Shown here one piece after another: positions 34,386-43,194 of a stretch of DNA of 64,000 bases. The stretch covers positions 147,479 through 211,478 of the forward strand of contig NZ_VLKK01000007.1 of assembly GCF_007830065.1 (NCBI RefSeq), in the 5' to 3' direction. The stretch comes from Sphingobium wenxiniae. GTDB taxonomy: Bacteria > Pseudomonadota > Alphaproteobacteria > Sphingomonadales > Sphingomonadaceae. Both the position numbers and the translations under genes were made by a program. Every line of letters starts with the position of its first letter. The stretch's first letter is position 1. The notes under the pieces are model-generated. The model did no database searches, had not been told where the DNA came from, and saw only the letters and a list, made by a program, of their open reading frames with translations.

Positions 34386-35518
34386 TGGAGATTTCCAACA
34401 TGTCCAATCTCCTACAGCCGCTGCGAACAATCGTTCTCTTCGCCATCTCATTCATGACTTTGCTCGCCGTCCCCGCCCATGCGGAACGGATCAAGGACCT
34501 CGGCACCTTCCAGGGCGTGCGCCCGAACCAGCTCACCGGCTACGGCATCGTGGTGGGCCTCGCGGGCACGGGCGACGACAGCCTCGACTATGCGACGCAG
34601 GGCATGAAGGGCGTCGTCTCGCGCTTCGGCCTCACGCTGCCGCAGGGCGTCAACCCGGCGCTCAAGAACGCGGCGGCGGTGCTCGTCACCGCCGACCTCC
34701 CCGCCTTCGCCAAGCCCGGCCAGCGCCTCGACGTCACCGTCTCCGCGCTCGGCAAGGCCAAGTCGCTGCGCGGCGGCACGCTCATCATGACGCCCCTGCG
34801 CGGCGCGGATAACGAGATCTACGCCATGGCGCAGGGCAACCTCGCCGTCGGCGGCCTCGGCGTCTCCGGCGCGGACGGCAGCCAGGTGTCGGTCAACGTC
34901 CCTTCCGCCGGGCGCATCCCCAGCGGCGCGACCGTCGAGCGCGCGGTCGCGACCGGCTTCGACACCGCGCCGACGCTCACCTTCAATCTGGCGGAAGCCG
35001 ACCTCACCACCGCGCTGCGCGTGGCGGACGGCATCAACCGCACCTTCGGCGACCAGCGCGCCCGCGCCATGGACGCCGTCTCGGTCGCCATCAGCGCCGC
35101 GCCCGGCGCGGAAGACCGCATCATGATGATGGGCATGATCGAGAATATCGAAGTCTCGCCCGCCGACGCGCCCGCCCGCGTCATCGTCAACGCCCGCACC
35201 GGCACCGTGGTCATCAACGGCGCGGTCAAGATCCATCCCGCCGCCGTGGCGCACGGAAAACTGACCGTCTCCGTCAACGAAGCCCCCCGTGTCGTCCAAC
35301 CCGCCCCCTTCTCGCGCGGGCAGACTGCGGTGGAGCAATCCAGTTCGATCCAGATCGACGAACAGAAAAAACCGATGGTCAATTTTAAAGGTGGCGCGTC
35401 TCTGGCCGATATAGTGAAGGCGGTCAACGCCATCGGGGCTTCTCCCGCCGACATGGTCGCGATCCTCGAAGCCTTGAAACAGGCGGGCGCGATGAAAGCT
35501 GATCTGGTGGTGTTGTGA
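34385..35518 (+). CDS. flgI: flagellar P-ring protein
   Basis: FlgI (377 residues) forms the periplasmic P ring around the rod. A signal peptide (IVLFAISFMTLLAVPAHA) is followed by ERIKDLGTFQGVRPNQLTGYGIVVGLAGTGDD, the family hallmark, and the C-terminus ends in GASPADMVAILEALKQAGAMKADLVVL. Length is normal. The ATG overlaps the flgH stop, and flgJ overlaps its stop. FlgA (27590-28138) is the expected assembly chaperone. Confidence 0.96.
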   Translation: MEISNMSNLLQPLRTIVLFAISFMTLLAVPAHAERIKDLGTFQGVRPNQLTGYGIVVGLAGTGDDSLDYATQGMKGVVSRFGLTLPQGVNPALKNAAAVLVTADLPAFAKPGQRLDVTVSALGKAKSLRGGTLIMTPLRGADNEIYAMAQGNLAVGGLGVSGADGSQVSVNVPSAGRIPSGATVERAVATGFDTAPTLTFNLAEADLTTALRVADGINRTFGDQRARAMDAVSVAISAAPGAEDRIMMMGMIENIEVSPADAPARVIVNARTGTVVINGAVKIHPAAVAHGKLTVSVNEAPRVVQPAPFSRGQTAVEQSSSIQIDEQKKPMVNFKGGASLADIVKAVNAIGASPADMVAILEALKQAGAMKADLVVL

Positions 35519-35829
35519 TGCAGATTTCGACCGTTACAGGAACCTCCGCCTCCAATGGCGGGACTGCGGACAAAACCGCGCTGCAAAAGGCGGCGCAGCA
35601 GTTCGAGGCCATTTTCCTGCGCCAGATGATCGGCGCGATGCGCTCCTCCAGCATGGGGGATGGCCTGCTCGACACCAGCGCGTCGGATCAGTTCCGCGAC
35701 ATGGCCGACGCCCGCACCGCCGACAGCATGGCGCAAAAGGGCAGCCTTGGCATTGCCGAGCTGCTGCTGAGCCAGTTCGGCGGCAAGGCGCAGCCGCCCG
35801 CCACTCCCACACAGGATAAGAGCCCATGA
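35518..35829 (+). CDS. flgJ: rod-binding FlgJ, short form without muramidase domain
   Basis: A protein of 103 residues that holds only the N-terminal rod-capping domain of FlgJ: LQKAAQQFEAIFLRQMIGAMRSSSMGDGLLDTSASDQFRDMADARTADSMAQ. The C-terminal glucosaminidase domain of the enterobacterial protein (313 residues) is missing, as is common in alphaproteobacteria. The peptidoglycan-cutting task probably falls to the lytic transglycosylase at 25874-26698. The ATG is in the TGATG that ends flgI; it overlaps flgK by 4 bases. Confidence 0.9.
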   Translation: MQISTVTGTSASNGGTADKTALQKAAQQFEAIFLRQMIGAMRSSSMGDGLLDTSASDQFRDMADARTADSMAQKGSLGIAELLLSQFGGKAQPPATPTQDKSP

Positions 35830-37166
35830 GCGACCTCTTCGTCATCGGCGCGTCCGGCACGCGGGCCTATCGCGCCGCGATGGGGGCCGTGTCGGAAAAT
35901 ATCGCCAACGCCAACACCGACGGCTATTCGCGCCGCTCGGTGACGACGATTGAATCCGGCGCTTCGACCGCCACCATGGCCTTGTACATTTCAAGGGCCA
36001 ATTTCGGCGGCACGCAGATCGCCGGCGTCAATCGCGCCACCGATCCCTATCTGGACACGGCGGTGCGCCTGACCGGCATGGCGCTGGGCAGTTCGACCGC
36101 GCGGATGCGCTGGCTGACCGATACCGAAACCGCGCTCAACGATACCGACACCGGCATCGGCAAGCTGATGACCGGCATGTTCCAGAACATGGACAAGCTG
36201 GCCGCCAGCCCCGGCGACACGTCGCTGCGGGTGACGACGCTGGACAGCATCAGCCGTGTGGCCGAAGCCTTCCGCCAGACCGCCGCGGAACTTGGCAGCG
36301 CCTCCACCGGCATCGCGACCGAAGCGCAGGCGTCGGTCGCGAACATCAACATCGCCCTCGACCAGCTCGCCAATATCAACGGCAGCCTGCTGCGGGCGCA
36401 GCCGGGCACCTCCGCTTATGCCCAGTTGCTCGACAGCCGGGACGCGGCGTTGCAGCAGCTTTCGGAAAACCTGAACGTCGACATCAGCTTCGGCGCGCAT
36501 GATTCGGTGCAGATCAGCTTCAACGGGCAAACGCTCGTGCAGGGCGACGCCGCGACGAAGGTGGCGGTCAGCGCCAACCCCAATGGCACGCTCGCCTTCG
36601 CGACCAGCGGCGGCACCGCGCTCACCGCGCCCGCCAACGGAACGCTGGGCGGCCTGTTCTCCGCCGCGCAGACCGTCACCGACCGGCGCGCAAGTCTCGA
36701 CACTCTCGCCCAGCAGTTCGTGAGCGACATGAACGCCTGGCACGCGCAGGGACTGACCACGACGACTCCCAGCACGGCTGGCGCTCCGCTGCTCAGTGGC
36801 ACCAGCGCCGCCAATATGACGGCGCTCATCACCGATCCGGCGGCGCTGGCCACGAAGTCCGCGGACGGAACGCTGAACGGCAATCTCCTGACCGTGCAAA
36901 CCACCCTGCGCGGCAATGGCAGCGTGGAGCAGAACTGGACCGCGCTGATCGCGACCCACGCCAATCTGCTGACCGCCACCAAGGCCGAACAGACCACCGC
37001 GCAGGGCCGCGCCGATCAGGCCGTCGCCGCGCGTGAGGCGGTGAGCGGCGTGGACCTCGATATGGAAGCCGCCGATCTGCTGCGCCTTCAGCAAGCCTTT
37101 TCGGGCTGCGCGAAGATATTGCAGGTCGCCAAGGAAACCGTCGATTCCATCCTGAAGCTCATCTGA
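35826..37166 (+). CDS. flgK: hook-filament junction protein FlgK (HAP1)
   Basis: FlgK (446 residues) is the first hook-filament junction protein. The N-terminus AYRAAMGAVSENIANANTDGYSRRSVTTIES matches the family, and the C-terminal part EAVSGVDLDMEAADLLRLQQAFSGCAKILQVAKETVDSILKLI is diagnostic. The centre (about 200-350) is the variable domain. FlgN-like chaperone is encoded at 26955-27263. It overlaps flgJ by 4 bases and flgL follows after 17 bases. Length is a little short for FlgK. Confidence 0.94.
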   Translation: MSDLFVIGASGTRAYRAAMGAVSENIANANTDGYSRRSVTTIESGASTATMALYISRANFGGTQIAGVNRATDPYLDTAVRLTGMALGSSTARMRWLTDTETALNDTDTGIGKLMTGMFQNMDKLAASPGDTSLRVTTLDSISRVAEAFRQTAAELGSASTGIATEAQASVANINIALDQLANINGSLLRAQPGTSAYAQLLDSRDAALQQLSENLNVDISFGAHDSVQISFNGQTLVQGDAATKVAVSANPNGTLAFATSGGTALTAPANGTLGGLFSAAQTVTDRRASLDTLAQQFVSDMNAWHAQGLTTTTPSTAGAPLLSGTSAANMTALITDPAALATKSADGTLNGNLLTVQTTLRGNGSVEQNWTALIATHANLLTATKAEQTTAQGRADQAVAAREAVSGVDLDMEAADLLRLQQAFSGCAKILQVAKETVDSILKLI

Positions 37167-37183
37167 ACCGGAAAGCCCTGACC

Positions 37184-38029
37184 ATGGTTGGCATCACCAA
37201 CAAGACCCTGACCGCCGAAATCCGCCGCCAGCAGCAGCTTTCGCAGAGCATCATCGCGGGTCAGGCCGCCATTTCCTCCGGCGTGACGCTGACCAAGCCG
37301 TCCGACAACGCCCTTGCCTGGGTGCAGGTGTCCGACATCGGCCGCGCACAGGCGCAGCAGGCCGCATGGCAGGCCAATGTCGGCTATGGCACGACCCGCG
37401 CCTCCAATGCCGAATCCAATCTGGAGGAGATCAACAATCTGCTGGTCCGGGCGCAGGATCTCGTGACCTCGGCGCGCAACGGTTCGCTCAACGACACCAG
37501 CCGCGGCGCCATCGTCGAGGAATTGAAGACCATCCGCACCACCATTGGCGAACTGCTGAACCAGAAGGATTATCAGGGCGTGCCCATATTCGACGACGGA
37601 CAAAGCACGCTCGTCCCGGTCAGCCGGGGCCTCAACCTCGCGGTCGTGGGCACGCGCCAACAAGTATCCGAAGGCATCGACGTCGACGGCACAGCCATGT
37701 CCATTGAAGACATATTGAACCAGAGCATCACCGCCGTCACCAGCGGCAGCGACAGCGATATCGGCACGGCGCTCGACAGCATCCAGGCGGGCCAGAGCCA
37801 TATTATCGTCGAACTGGCGAAGCAGGGCGTCCGGTCCGACCGGCTCGATGTGGTGGGCACGCGCCTCACCAATGTCGATCTGGACCTGACCGAACGGCGC
37901 TCGACGCTGGAATCGACCGATCTCGCGGAGGTCTTCTCCTCGGTTCAGGCTAAGCTGCTGCAACTCAATGCGGCCCAATCGGCCTTCGCGCGCATCAACA
38001 AGCAGACCTTGTTCGACCTGATCGGCTGA
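37184..38029 (+). CDS. flgL: hook-filament junction protein FlgL (HAP3)
   Basis: FlgL (281 residues) is the second junction protein and resembles flagellin at both ends. The N-terminal QSIIAGQAAISSGVTLTKPSDNALAWVQVSDIGRAQAQQ and the C-terminal RLTNVDLDLTERRSTLESTDLAEVFSSVQAKLLQLNAAQSAFARI fit FlgL. It lacks a long outer domain. It is the last gene of the flgB-L run; motA-motB begin after a sigma-28 promoter downstream. Confidence 0.92.
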   Translation: MVGITNKTLTAEIRRQQQLSQSIIAGQAAISSGVTLTKPSDNALAWVQVSDIGRAQAQQAAWQANVGYGTTRASNAESNLEEINNLLVRAQDLVTSARNGSLNDTSRGAIVEELKTIRTTIGELLNQKDYQGVPIFDDGQSTLVPVSRGLNLAVVGTRQQVSEGIDVDGTAMSIEDILNQSITAVTSGSDSDIGTALDSIQAGQSHIIVELAKQGVRSDRLDVVGTRLTNVDLDLTERRSTLESTDLAEVFSSVQAKLLQLNAAQSAFARINKQTLFDLIG

Positions 38030-38051
38030 TCGGAAAAAAGGGCGCACGTCC

Positions 38052-38078
38052 TAAACCGAACGCTAACCAGTCCGTATT
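38052..38078 (+). promoter_or_regulatory. sigma-28 (FliA) promoter of motA-motB
   Basis: TAAA at 38052-38055, 15 bases, then TCCGTATT at 38071-38078. The spacing is exact and the -10 octamer is the same as that of the 3597-4067 gene. The motA start is 71 bases further on. Confidence 0.75.
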
Positions 38079-38149
38079 AACCAATAAGCCGGCGCCCACG
38101 GAATGCTGGCGAGGTTGGCGCCTTCGGGCAGAATTTTTCGGGGATATTC

Positions 38150-39013
38150 ATGTTCGCAATCATCGGCCTCGTCGTCCTGCTCGTCATGGTGTTCGGTGGG
38201 TTCATCTTCACCGGCGGCGATATCGGCCCGGTTCTGCATGCCCTTCCCCATGAAATGCTGATCATCGGCGGCGCGGCGGTCGGCGCGCTCATCATCGGCA
38301 ATTCGGGCGCGGACCTTAAGGCGCTGGGCGGCGGCGTCGGCAAGGTGTTCAAGGGGCCGAAATACAAGAAGCAGGATTTCCTCGACTGCATCTTCCTGGT
38401 CAGCCGCCTGATGAAAACGCTGCGCGTCGAGGGGCCGGTCGCACTGGAACCGCATATCGAGGACCCCGCCAGCTCCACCATCTTCACCGAATATCCGCGC
38501 CTGATGGGCGACAAGACGCTGATCCATCTCATCAGCGATACGCTGCGGCTGGTCGTCGTGTCTTCGGGCACGCTCGATCCCCATGCGGTCGAGGAGGTCA
38601 TGGATAATGCGCTCAAAACCCATCATCATGAAGCGCTGAAGCCCGCCGACAACTTGCAAGGGCTGGCCGACGCCCTCCCCGCGCTCGGCATCGTGGCGGC
38701 GGTTCTGGGCGTCGTGAAGACCATGGGCGCGATCGACCAGCCGCCCGCCATCCTGGGCGCGATGATCGGTTCGGCGCTGGTCGGCACCTTTCTGGGCGTG
38801 TTGCTCGCCTATGGCATGGTCAATCCATTCGCCAACCGCTGCCGCAGCGTGATCGAGGCGGACGGGGCCATGTATCATGTCGTCAAGCAGATCATTATCG
38901 CTTCGCTTCACGGCCATCCCCAGCCGCTCGTCATCGAAGCCGCGCGGTCCAGCCTCACCCATGCGAACCAGCCGGCCTTCGCCGAAGTGTTCGACGGCAT
39001 GCGGGGCAAATAA
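38150..39013 (+). CDS. motA: flagellar motor stator protein MotA
   Basis: MotA (287 residues) is the ion-channel stator subunit that pushes on FliG. Four membrane segments are seen: about 2-20, 33-50, 168-192 and 201-224. Family segments include LPHEMLIIGGAAVGALIIGN, TLIHLISDTLRLVVVSSG, ALPALGIVAAVLGVVKTMGAI and IGSALVGTFLGVLLAYGMVNPFANR with the conserved prolines. Length is normal for the proton type. motB follows after 3 bases, and a sigma-28 promoter is upstream. Confidence 0.95.
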   Translation: MFAIIGLVVLLVMVFGGFIFTGGDIGPVLHALPHEMLIIGGAAVGALIIGNSGADLKALGGGVGKVFKGPKYKKQDFLDCIFLVSRLMKTLRVEGPVALEPHIEDPASSTIFTEYPRLMGDKTLIHLISDTLRLVVVSSGTLDPHAVEEVMDNALKTHHHEALKPADNLQGLADALPALGIVAAVLGVVKTMGAIDQPPAILGAMIGSALVGTFLGVLLAYGMVNPFANRCRSVIEADGAMYHVVKQIIIASLHGHPQPLVIEAARSSLTHANQPAFAEVFDGMRGK

Positions 39014-39016
39014 GCC

Positions 39017-40069
39017 ATGGCGGAAAAGAAACGCGGCGCGAACGAGCCTGAACCACGGCCGATCATCGTCAAGAAGATCGTCGTCGAAGGGCATGGCGGC
39101 CATCATGGCGGCGCATGGAAGGTCGCCTATGCCGACTTCGTGACGGCGATGATGGCTTTCTTCCTGCTGATGTGGCTGCTGGGCGCGACCACGGAAAAGC
39201 AGCGCAAGGCGCTGGCCGACTATTTCACGCCGACGCTGGTCGAATTGAAGATGGGATCGGCGGGCGCGACCGGCCTGCTGGGCGGCGACAGCCTGATGGG
39301 CAAGGAAAATTACCCGACCACCGGCGGTCAGGGCAACATGTCCATCACCATCCCCCGCGACGCGACCGGGACGAAGGATCAGGGCGGCAAGGCCATGAAG
39401 GCGGCCGACCGCGCCAAGTTCGAATCCCTCAAGAAGGAGCTGGAAGCGCGCATGACGCGCCGAGGTATGCAGAATCTCCGCAAGAATGTCCGCTTCACCG
39501 AAACGCGCGAGGGGCTTCGCATCGACCTGATCGACGAGGCGGATTTCGCGATGTTCTCGATGGGCACTGATCGGCTGCTGTCGCAGGCGCGCGCGCTGGT
39601 GGGCGAAGTCGCCAAGGTGCTGGAGACGATGCCCAACCCGCTGATCGTGCGCGGCCATACCGATGGCCTGCCCTATGCGGCGGGGCGGACGATGAACAAC
39701 TGGATGCTGTCCTCCGCCCGCGCCGAAGCGACCCGCAAGGCTTTGTCCGACGAAGGGATCGGCAATGGCCGCTTCGCCCGGATCGAGGGCGTGGCCGACC
39801 GCGAGCCTTTCGTGAAGGGCGATGCCTACGACCCGCGCAACCGGCGCATGTCGATCGTCCTGGGCTGGACGGGCGGCGCGGAAACGTCCGACGCCGACGA
39901 AGCGAATGACGCGGAAACCAAAGCCGCCATCGAGGAGCGGGACAATCCCCTGCGCGTAGCGCGCGAACAGGCGCTACGGCTCAACATGGGCGGCACGGGC
40001 CTGCCCGCAGGCGCGAATCTCATCAATCCGACGGCCGCAAGCACATCCAGCAAACCCGGCAAGCATTGA
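39017..40069 (+). CDS. motB: flagellar motor stator protein MotB
   Basis: MotB (350 residues) anchors the stator to peptidoglycan. The single membrane helix AYADFVTAMMAFFLLMWLLG holds the proton-binding aspartate in YADF, which is the proton-type pattern. The plug/linker region and the OmpA-like domain follow, with VRGHTDGLPYAAGRTMNNWMLSSARAEATRKAL at about 212-244 and RNRRMSIVLGW. The C-terminal 70 residues are acidic then Ala/Ser-rich. It is the last motility gene of the locus. Confidence 0.95.
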   Translation: MAEKKRGANEPEPRPIIVKKIVVEGHGGHHGGAWKVAYADFVTAMMAFFLLMWLLGATTEKQRKALADYFTPTLVELKMGSAGATGLLGGDSLMGKENYPTTGGQGNMSITIPRDATGTKDQGGKAMKAADRAKFESLKKELEARMTRRGMQNLRKNVRFTETREGLRIDLIDEADFAMFSMGTDRLLSQARALVGEVAKVLETMPNPLIVRGHTDGLPYAAGRTMNNWMLSSARAEATRKALSDEGIGNGRFARIEGVADREPFVKGDAYDPRNRRMSIVLGWTGGAETSDADEANDAETKAAIEERDNPLRVAREQALRLNMGGTGLPAGANLINPTAASTSSKPGKH

Positions 40070-40200
40070 TGAAGCGTGGCTTTGAAGGGCGACGCGGGCA
40101 GAGACGCTCCGGACAGCGCCACAGCATGGCGGCGCTGTAGGACAGCGTTGGATCAGACTGGTTTGGGTGGAACGCAGATGTTGCGTAGGCCCTCTTCTTC

Positions 40201-40226
40201 CATTCCAGCGAAAGCTGGGATGACGG
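40201..40226. repeat. REP-like palindrome, second copy
   Basis: CCAGC-GAAA-GCTGG forms the core stem, inverted relative to the copy at 22946-22972 and with the flanking ATTC and TGAC conserved. It lies in the gap after motB (40070-40287), in which no gene is seen. Confidence 0.6.
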
Positions 40227-40287
40227 ACATTGAATGGAGGAAAATGGCCGAAAACCGCCGCCAGATTACGCCATGATCACATGAAAC

Positions 40288-41628
40288 CTAGCCCGGCAGG
40301 ATCAGGCTCGCCTCCAGCCCGCCTTCCGCGCGGTTGGCGAGGCGCAGCGAGCCGCCATGCTCGGTCATGATCGCCCGCACCAGCGCGAGGCCCAGCCCCG
40401 CCCCGCCGGTATCGCGGTTGCGCGATCCTTCCAGCCGGGTGAAAGGCTCCATCATCTCCTCCATGCGATCTTCGGCGATGCCGGGACCGTCATCCGCCAC
40501 GATCAGACGGATCGCCCCGTCTTCGCGCGCCACCGACACATGCGCCCGCTCGCCATAGACGGTGGCGTTCTCGATCAGGTTGCGGAGCGCGCGGCGGATC
40601 TGCTGCGGGCGCACATTGCCCACGGCCCGCTCGCTGTCCGCCATGCCGACGGGCGATCCCAACTCCAGGAAATCCTCCACCACCGCGTCCGCCAGCGCGG
40701 ACAGGTCGACCTTCTGCATCGGCTCGCTGCTGCGCCCCGCGCGGGCAAGCGACAATATGTCGTCCAGCATCCGGTTCATCTCGTCGATCGTTTCGGACAT
40801 GCGGGCGCGCTCGCCTTCATCCTCCACCGATTCTGCGCGCACGCGCAGGGAGGCGAGCGGGGTGCGAAGGTCATGCCCGATCGCGCCCAGCATCCGGTCT
40901 TTCTCGTCCAGCATGAGGAAGATACGCGAGCGCATGGCGTTGAAGGCCGTCGTCAACTGGCGCACATCGCCCGGCCCCCGTTCATCCACCGGATCGGCGG
41001 CGCCGGTGCGGGCAAACTGCTCCGCCGAACGGGTCAGTTGCCCCAGAGGACGGGCAAGGCGGCGGCCCACCCACAGCAGGGGCAGCAGCACGATGACATA
41101 AAGGATGCCGGTCTGCGCAATCAGCCAGCCGCCGAAACGCTGCGGCCGGCTCCCCGTCCGAATCTGGGTGCTGACCCATTTGCCCGGTTCATATTCGACC
41201 GCCATCACCAGCCGTCCGACCGTGTGCATGACGGAACCGCCCCCACCCTCATGCCTCCGGAATCGTTCCCACCGGCGCATCGGAAGCCGTTCATTGTCCT
41301 GCACCACATGAATGGAACGGACATTCAGCCCGATATCCTCGAACATGGCCGCCGCGCGATTCTCCACATCGGCGCGGCGCTGTCCGTTCAGGGGCGGGGG
41401 ATTGTCGGCAAAACGCGCGCGCGGCCTGTCATCGCCGCGCCTTTCGCCCCGATTGTCGAGCGCATCGGCGATGCGATAGACGCCCGGCGCGGTCTGGCTG
41501 GTCAGATCCAGCCGGTTCCGTTCCTGCAACAGCAGCGCGAAATTGATCGCCTGCGCCACGAACAGCGCGATGGCGACCAGCAGGATGATCTGCCCCACCA
41601 GACTGCGGGGCCACAGCCGCCACCTCAC
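40288..41628 (-). CDS. sensor histidine kinase (EnvZ-like)
   Basis: A 446-residue membrane sensor kinase. Two membrane helices (about 9-32 and 170-190) bracket a periplasmic domain of about 135 residues that is rich in Arg. A HAMP domain (GRRLARPLGQLTRSAEQFA) leads to the H box GAIGHDLRTPLASLR, the N box LIENATVYG and the G boxes DDGPGIAED and GGAGLGLALV. The GTG start at 41626-41628 overlaps the stop of the response regulator gene, so the pair is coupled. The organisation resembles EnvZ-type kinases; the signal is unknown. The pair faces away from motB, so it is not evidently part of motility. Confidence 0.88.
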   Translation of the reverse strand: MRWRLWPRSLVGQIILLVAIALFVAQAINFALLLQERNRLDLTSQTAPGVYRIADALDNRGERRGDDRPRARFADNPPPLNGQRRADVENRAAAMFEDIGLNVRSIHVVQDNERLPMRRWERFRRHEGGGGSVMHTVGRLVMAVEYEPGKWVSTQIRTGSRPQRFGGWLIAQTGILYVIVLLPLLWVGRRLARPLGQLTRSAEQFARTGAADPVDERGPGDVRQLTTAFNAMRSRIFLMLDEKDRMLGAIGHDLRTPLASLRVRAESVEDEGERARMSETIDEMNRMLDDILSLARAGRSSEPMQKVDLSALADAVVEDFLELGSPVGMADSERAVGNVRPQQIRRALRNLIENATVYGERAHVSVAREDGAIRLIVADDGPGIAEDRMEEMMEPFTRLEGSRNRDTGGAGLGLALVRAIMTEHGGSLRLANRAEGGLEASLILPG

Positions 41629-42344
41629 AGCTTGCGCACCTCCGCCGACAGGGTATAGCCGCCGCCCCACACCGTCTTGATGAGCGTCGGGTTCCGGGGG
41701 TCCGGCTCGATCTTCTTGCGCAGGCGGCTGATCTGGTTGTCGATGGCGCGGTCGAAGGCGTTGGCTTCGCGCCCCTGCGTGATGTCGAGCAACTGGTCGC
41801 GGCTCAGCACCTGATTGGGCCGGGTCGCGAACGCCATCATCAGATTATATTCCGCCGTCGACAGCGGCAGCGCCACGCCCTCGGCATCCACCAGCGTGCG
41901 CTCCTGCGTCTTGAGCAGCCATCCGGCAAAAGCATAGGTCGCGCCGTCGGGAGCCGTCACCCGCTGGCCGCCGGTGGCGACGCGGCGGAAGATCACCTTG
42001 ATCCGCGCCACCAGTTCGCGCGGGGAGAAGGGCTTCAGCACATAGTCGTCCGCGCCCATTTCCAGCCCTACGATGCGGTCCGTCTCCTCCGACCTGGCGG
42101 TCAGCAGGATCACGGGAATCTCGCTCGTCTCACGGATATGGCGGCACAACGAGAGGCCGTCCTCACCCGGCATCATGATGTCGAGCACCACCAGGTCGAT
42201 CGCGTTGGCATTGAGCCGCACCCGCGCTTCCGCCGCGCTTTCGACGGCGGTGACACGAAAACCGTTGCGCGTCAGATATTGCGCCAGCGGCTCGCGGATC
42301 GAACGCTCGTCATCGACGAGCAGCAAATGGGGTCGTTCGCTCAT
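41625..42344 (-). CDS. OmpR-family response regulator
   Basis: A 239-residue two-domain regulator. The receiver has the acidic pair DDE at residues 10-12, the phosphorylation aspartate in VVLDIMMPGEDG (about D55) and the lysine in LKPF. The C-terminal winged helix (about 140-235) contains LSTAEYNLMMAFATRPNQVLSRDQLLDITQGREANAFDRAIDNQISRLRKKIE and the usual VWGGGYTL. It is directly upstream of and overlaps the kinase gene. The next gene upstream, on the same strand, encodes a secreted EF-hand protein, a possible target. Confidence 0.92.
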   Translation of the reverse strand: MSERPHLLLVDDERSIREPLAQYLTRNGFRVTAVESAAEARVRLNANAIDLVVLDIMMPGEDGLSLCRHIRETSEIPVILLTARSEETDRIVGLEMGADDYVLKPFSPRELVARIKVIFRRVATGGQRVTAPDGATYAFAGWLLKTQERTLVDAEGVALPLSTAEYNLMMAFATRPNQVLSRDQLLDITQGREANAFDRAIDNQISRLRKKIEPDPRNPTLIKTVWGGGYTLSAEVRKL

Positions 42345-42422
42345 GTTTCAGGCTTCTGTCACGGCTGGGAAGAGAGGGAAAGGGTGAAGGCAAACTGCCC
42401 CGCCCTTCCCATATTGTGCGTG

Positions 42423-43058
42423 TCAGTCGGCGGGCGTGTCTGCGGCAGGCGCAGAATCCGATCCCTTACGGTCCTGCCACGCCTTCCGCATGGCCTGATG
42501 CGCGGCCTTCATCTCCTCGGCGGTGACAGTGCCGTCCTTGTTCGCGTCGGCCCGGTCGAACATCGCCACGCCGCGCGCCACGAACTGCTCACGCGTGACG
42601 GGACCAGCCTGCGCGCCGTCCGGTCCAGCTTTCATGCCCTTGCCGAAGCCGCGATGATGGCGGCCGCCCCAATGACGTCCATCCGGCCCGCCGGGCTTGC
42701 CCGCCTCGGCGCTGCGATCAGGCTTGGCGGTGAATTCGGCCTTGCTGATCTGGCCGTTCTTGTCGGTGTCAAGCTGCGCGAAGCGGGCTTCCTGCCGCTG
42801 CTGGCGGCGCAGTTCCCAGTCCTCCTTGCTCAGCTTGCCATCCTTGTTGGCGTCCATCTTCGCAAAGCGCGCTTCGAGAGAGGCGGTCAGTTCCGCCTTG
42901 GTGAGATTGCCGTCCTTATTGGCATCGGCCATCATCATCATGCCGCCGCGCGGACCGCCGCGACCGGGGCCGTCCTGCGCCGCAGCGATGTGCGAAGCGG
43001 CAAGGCCCCCTGTCAACAAAGCGCCAGCGGCCACCGTCATCATGAACTTGCGGATCAT
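42423..43058 (-). CDS. secreted EF-hand domain protein
   Basis: A 211-residue exported protein with a signal peptide (MMTVAAGALLTGGLAASHIAAAQ) and four canonical calcium-binding EF-hand loops: DANKDGNLTKAE, DANKDGKLSKED, DTDKNGQISKAE and DANKDGTVTAEE. A Gly/His/Arg-rich spacer lies between loops three and four. The start at ATG 43056-43058 is chosen from the signal peptide; the longer frame adds 22 residues that would spoil it. Calmodulin-like secreted proteins of this type occur in many alphaproteobacteria; the function is unknown. It ends 78 bases before the response regulator gene starts. Confidence 0.85.
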   Translation of the reverse strand: MIRKFMMTVAAGALLTGGLAASHIAAAQDGPGRGGPRGGMMMMADANKDGNLTKAELTASLEARFAKMDANKDGKLSKEDWELRRQQRQEARFAQLDTDKNGQISKAEFTAKPDRSAEAGKPGGPDGRHWGGRHHRGFGKGMKAGPDGAQAGPVTREQFVARGVAMFDRADANKDGTVTAEEMKAAHQAMRKAWQDRKGSDSAPAADTPAD

Positions 43059-43194
43059 GTCAGTCTTCCTTCCAAATGTCTGCCACGAACGGCGAAGGCC
43101 GTCCCTGGAAACGCTTATCGGCAAGACTTGTCCCGCAACTATGTCATGTCACGGAATAAAATGTCGCAATGTGTAACGGCGAGACGCCGAAATC

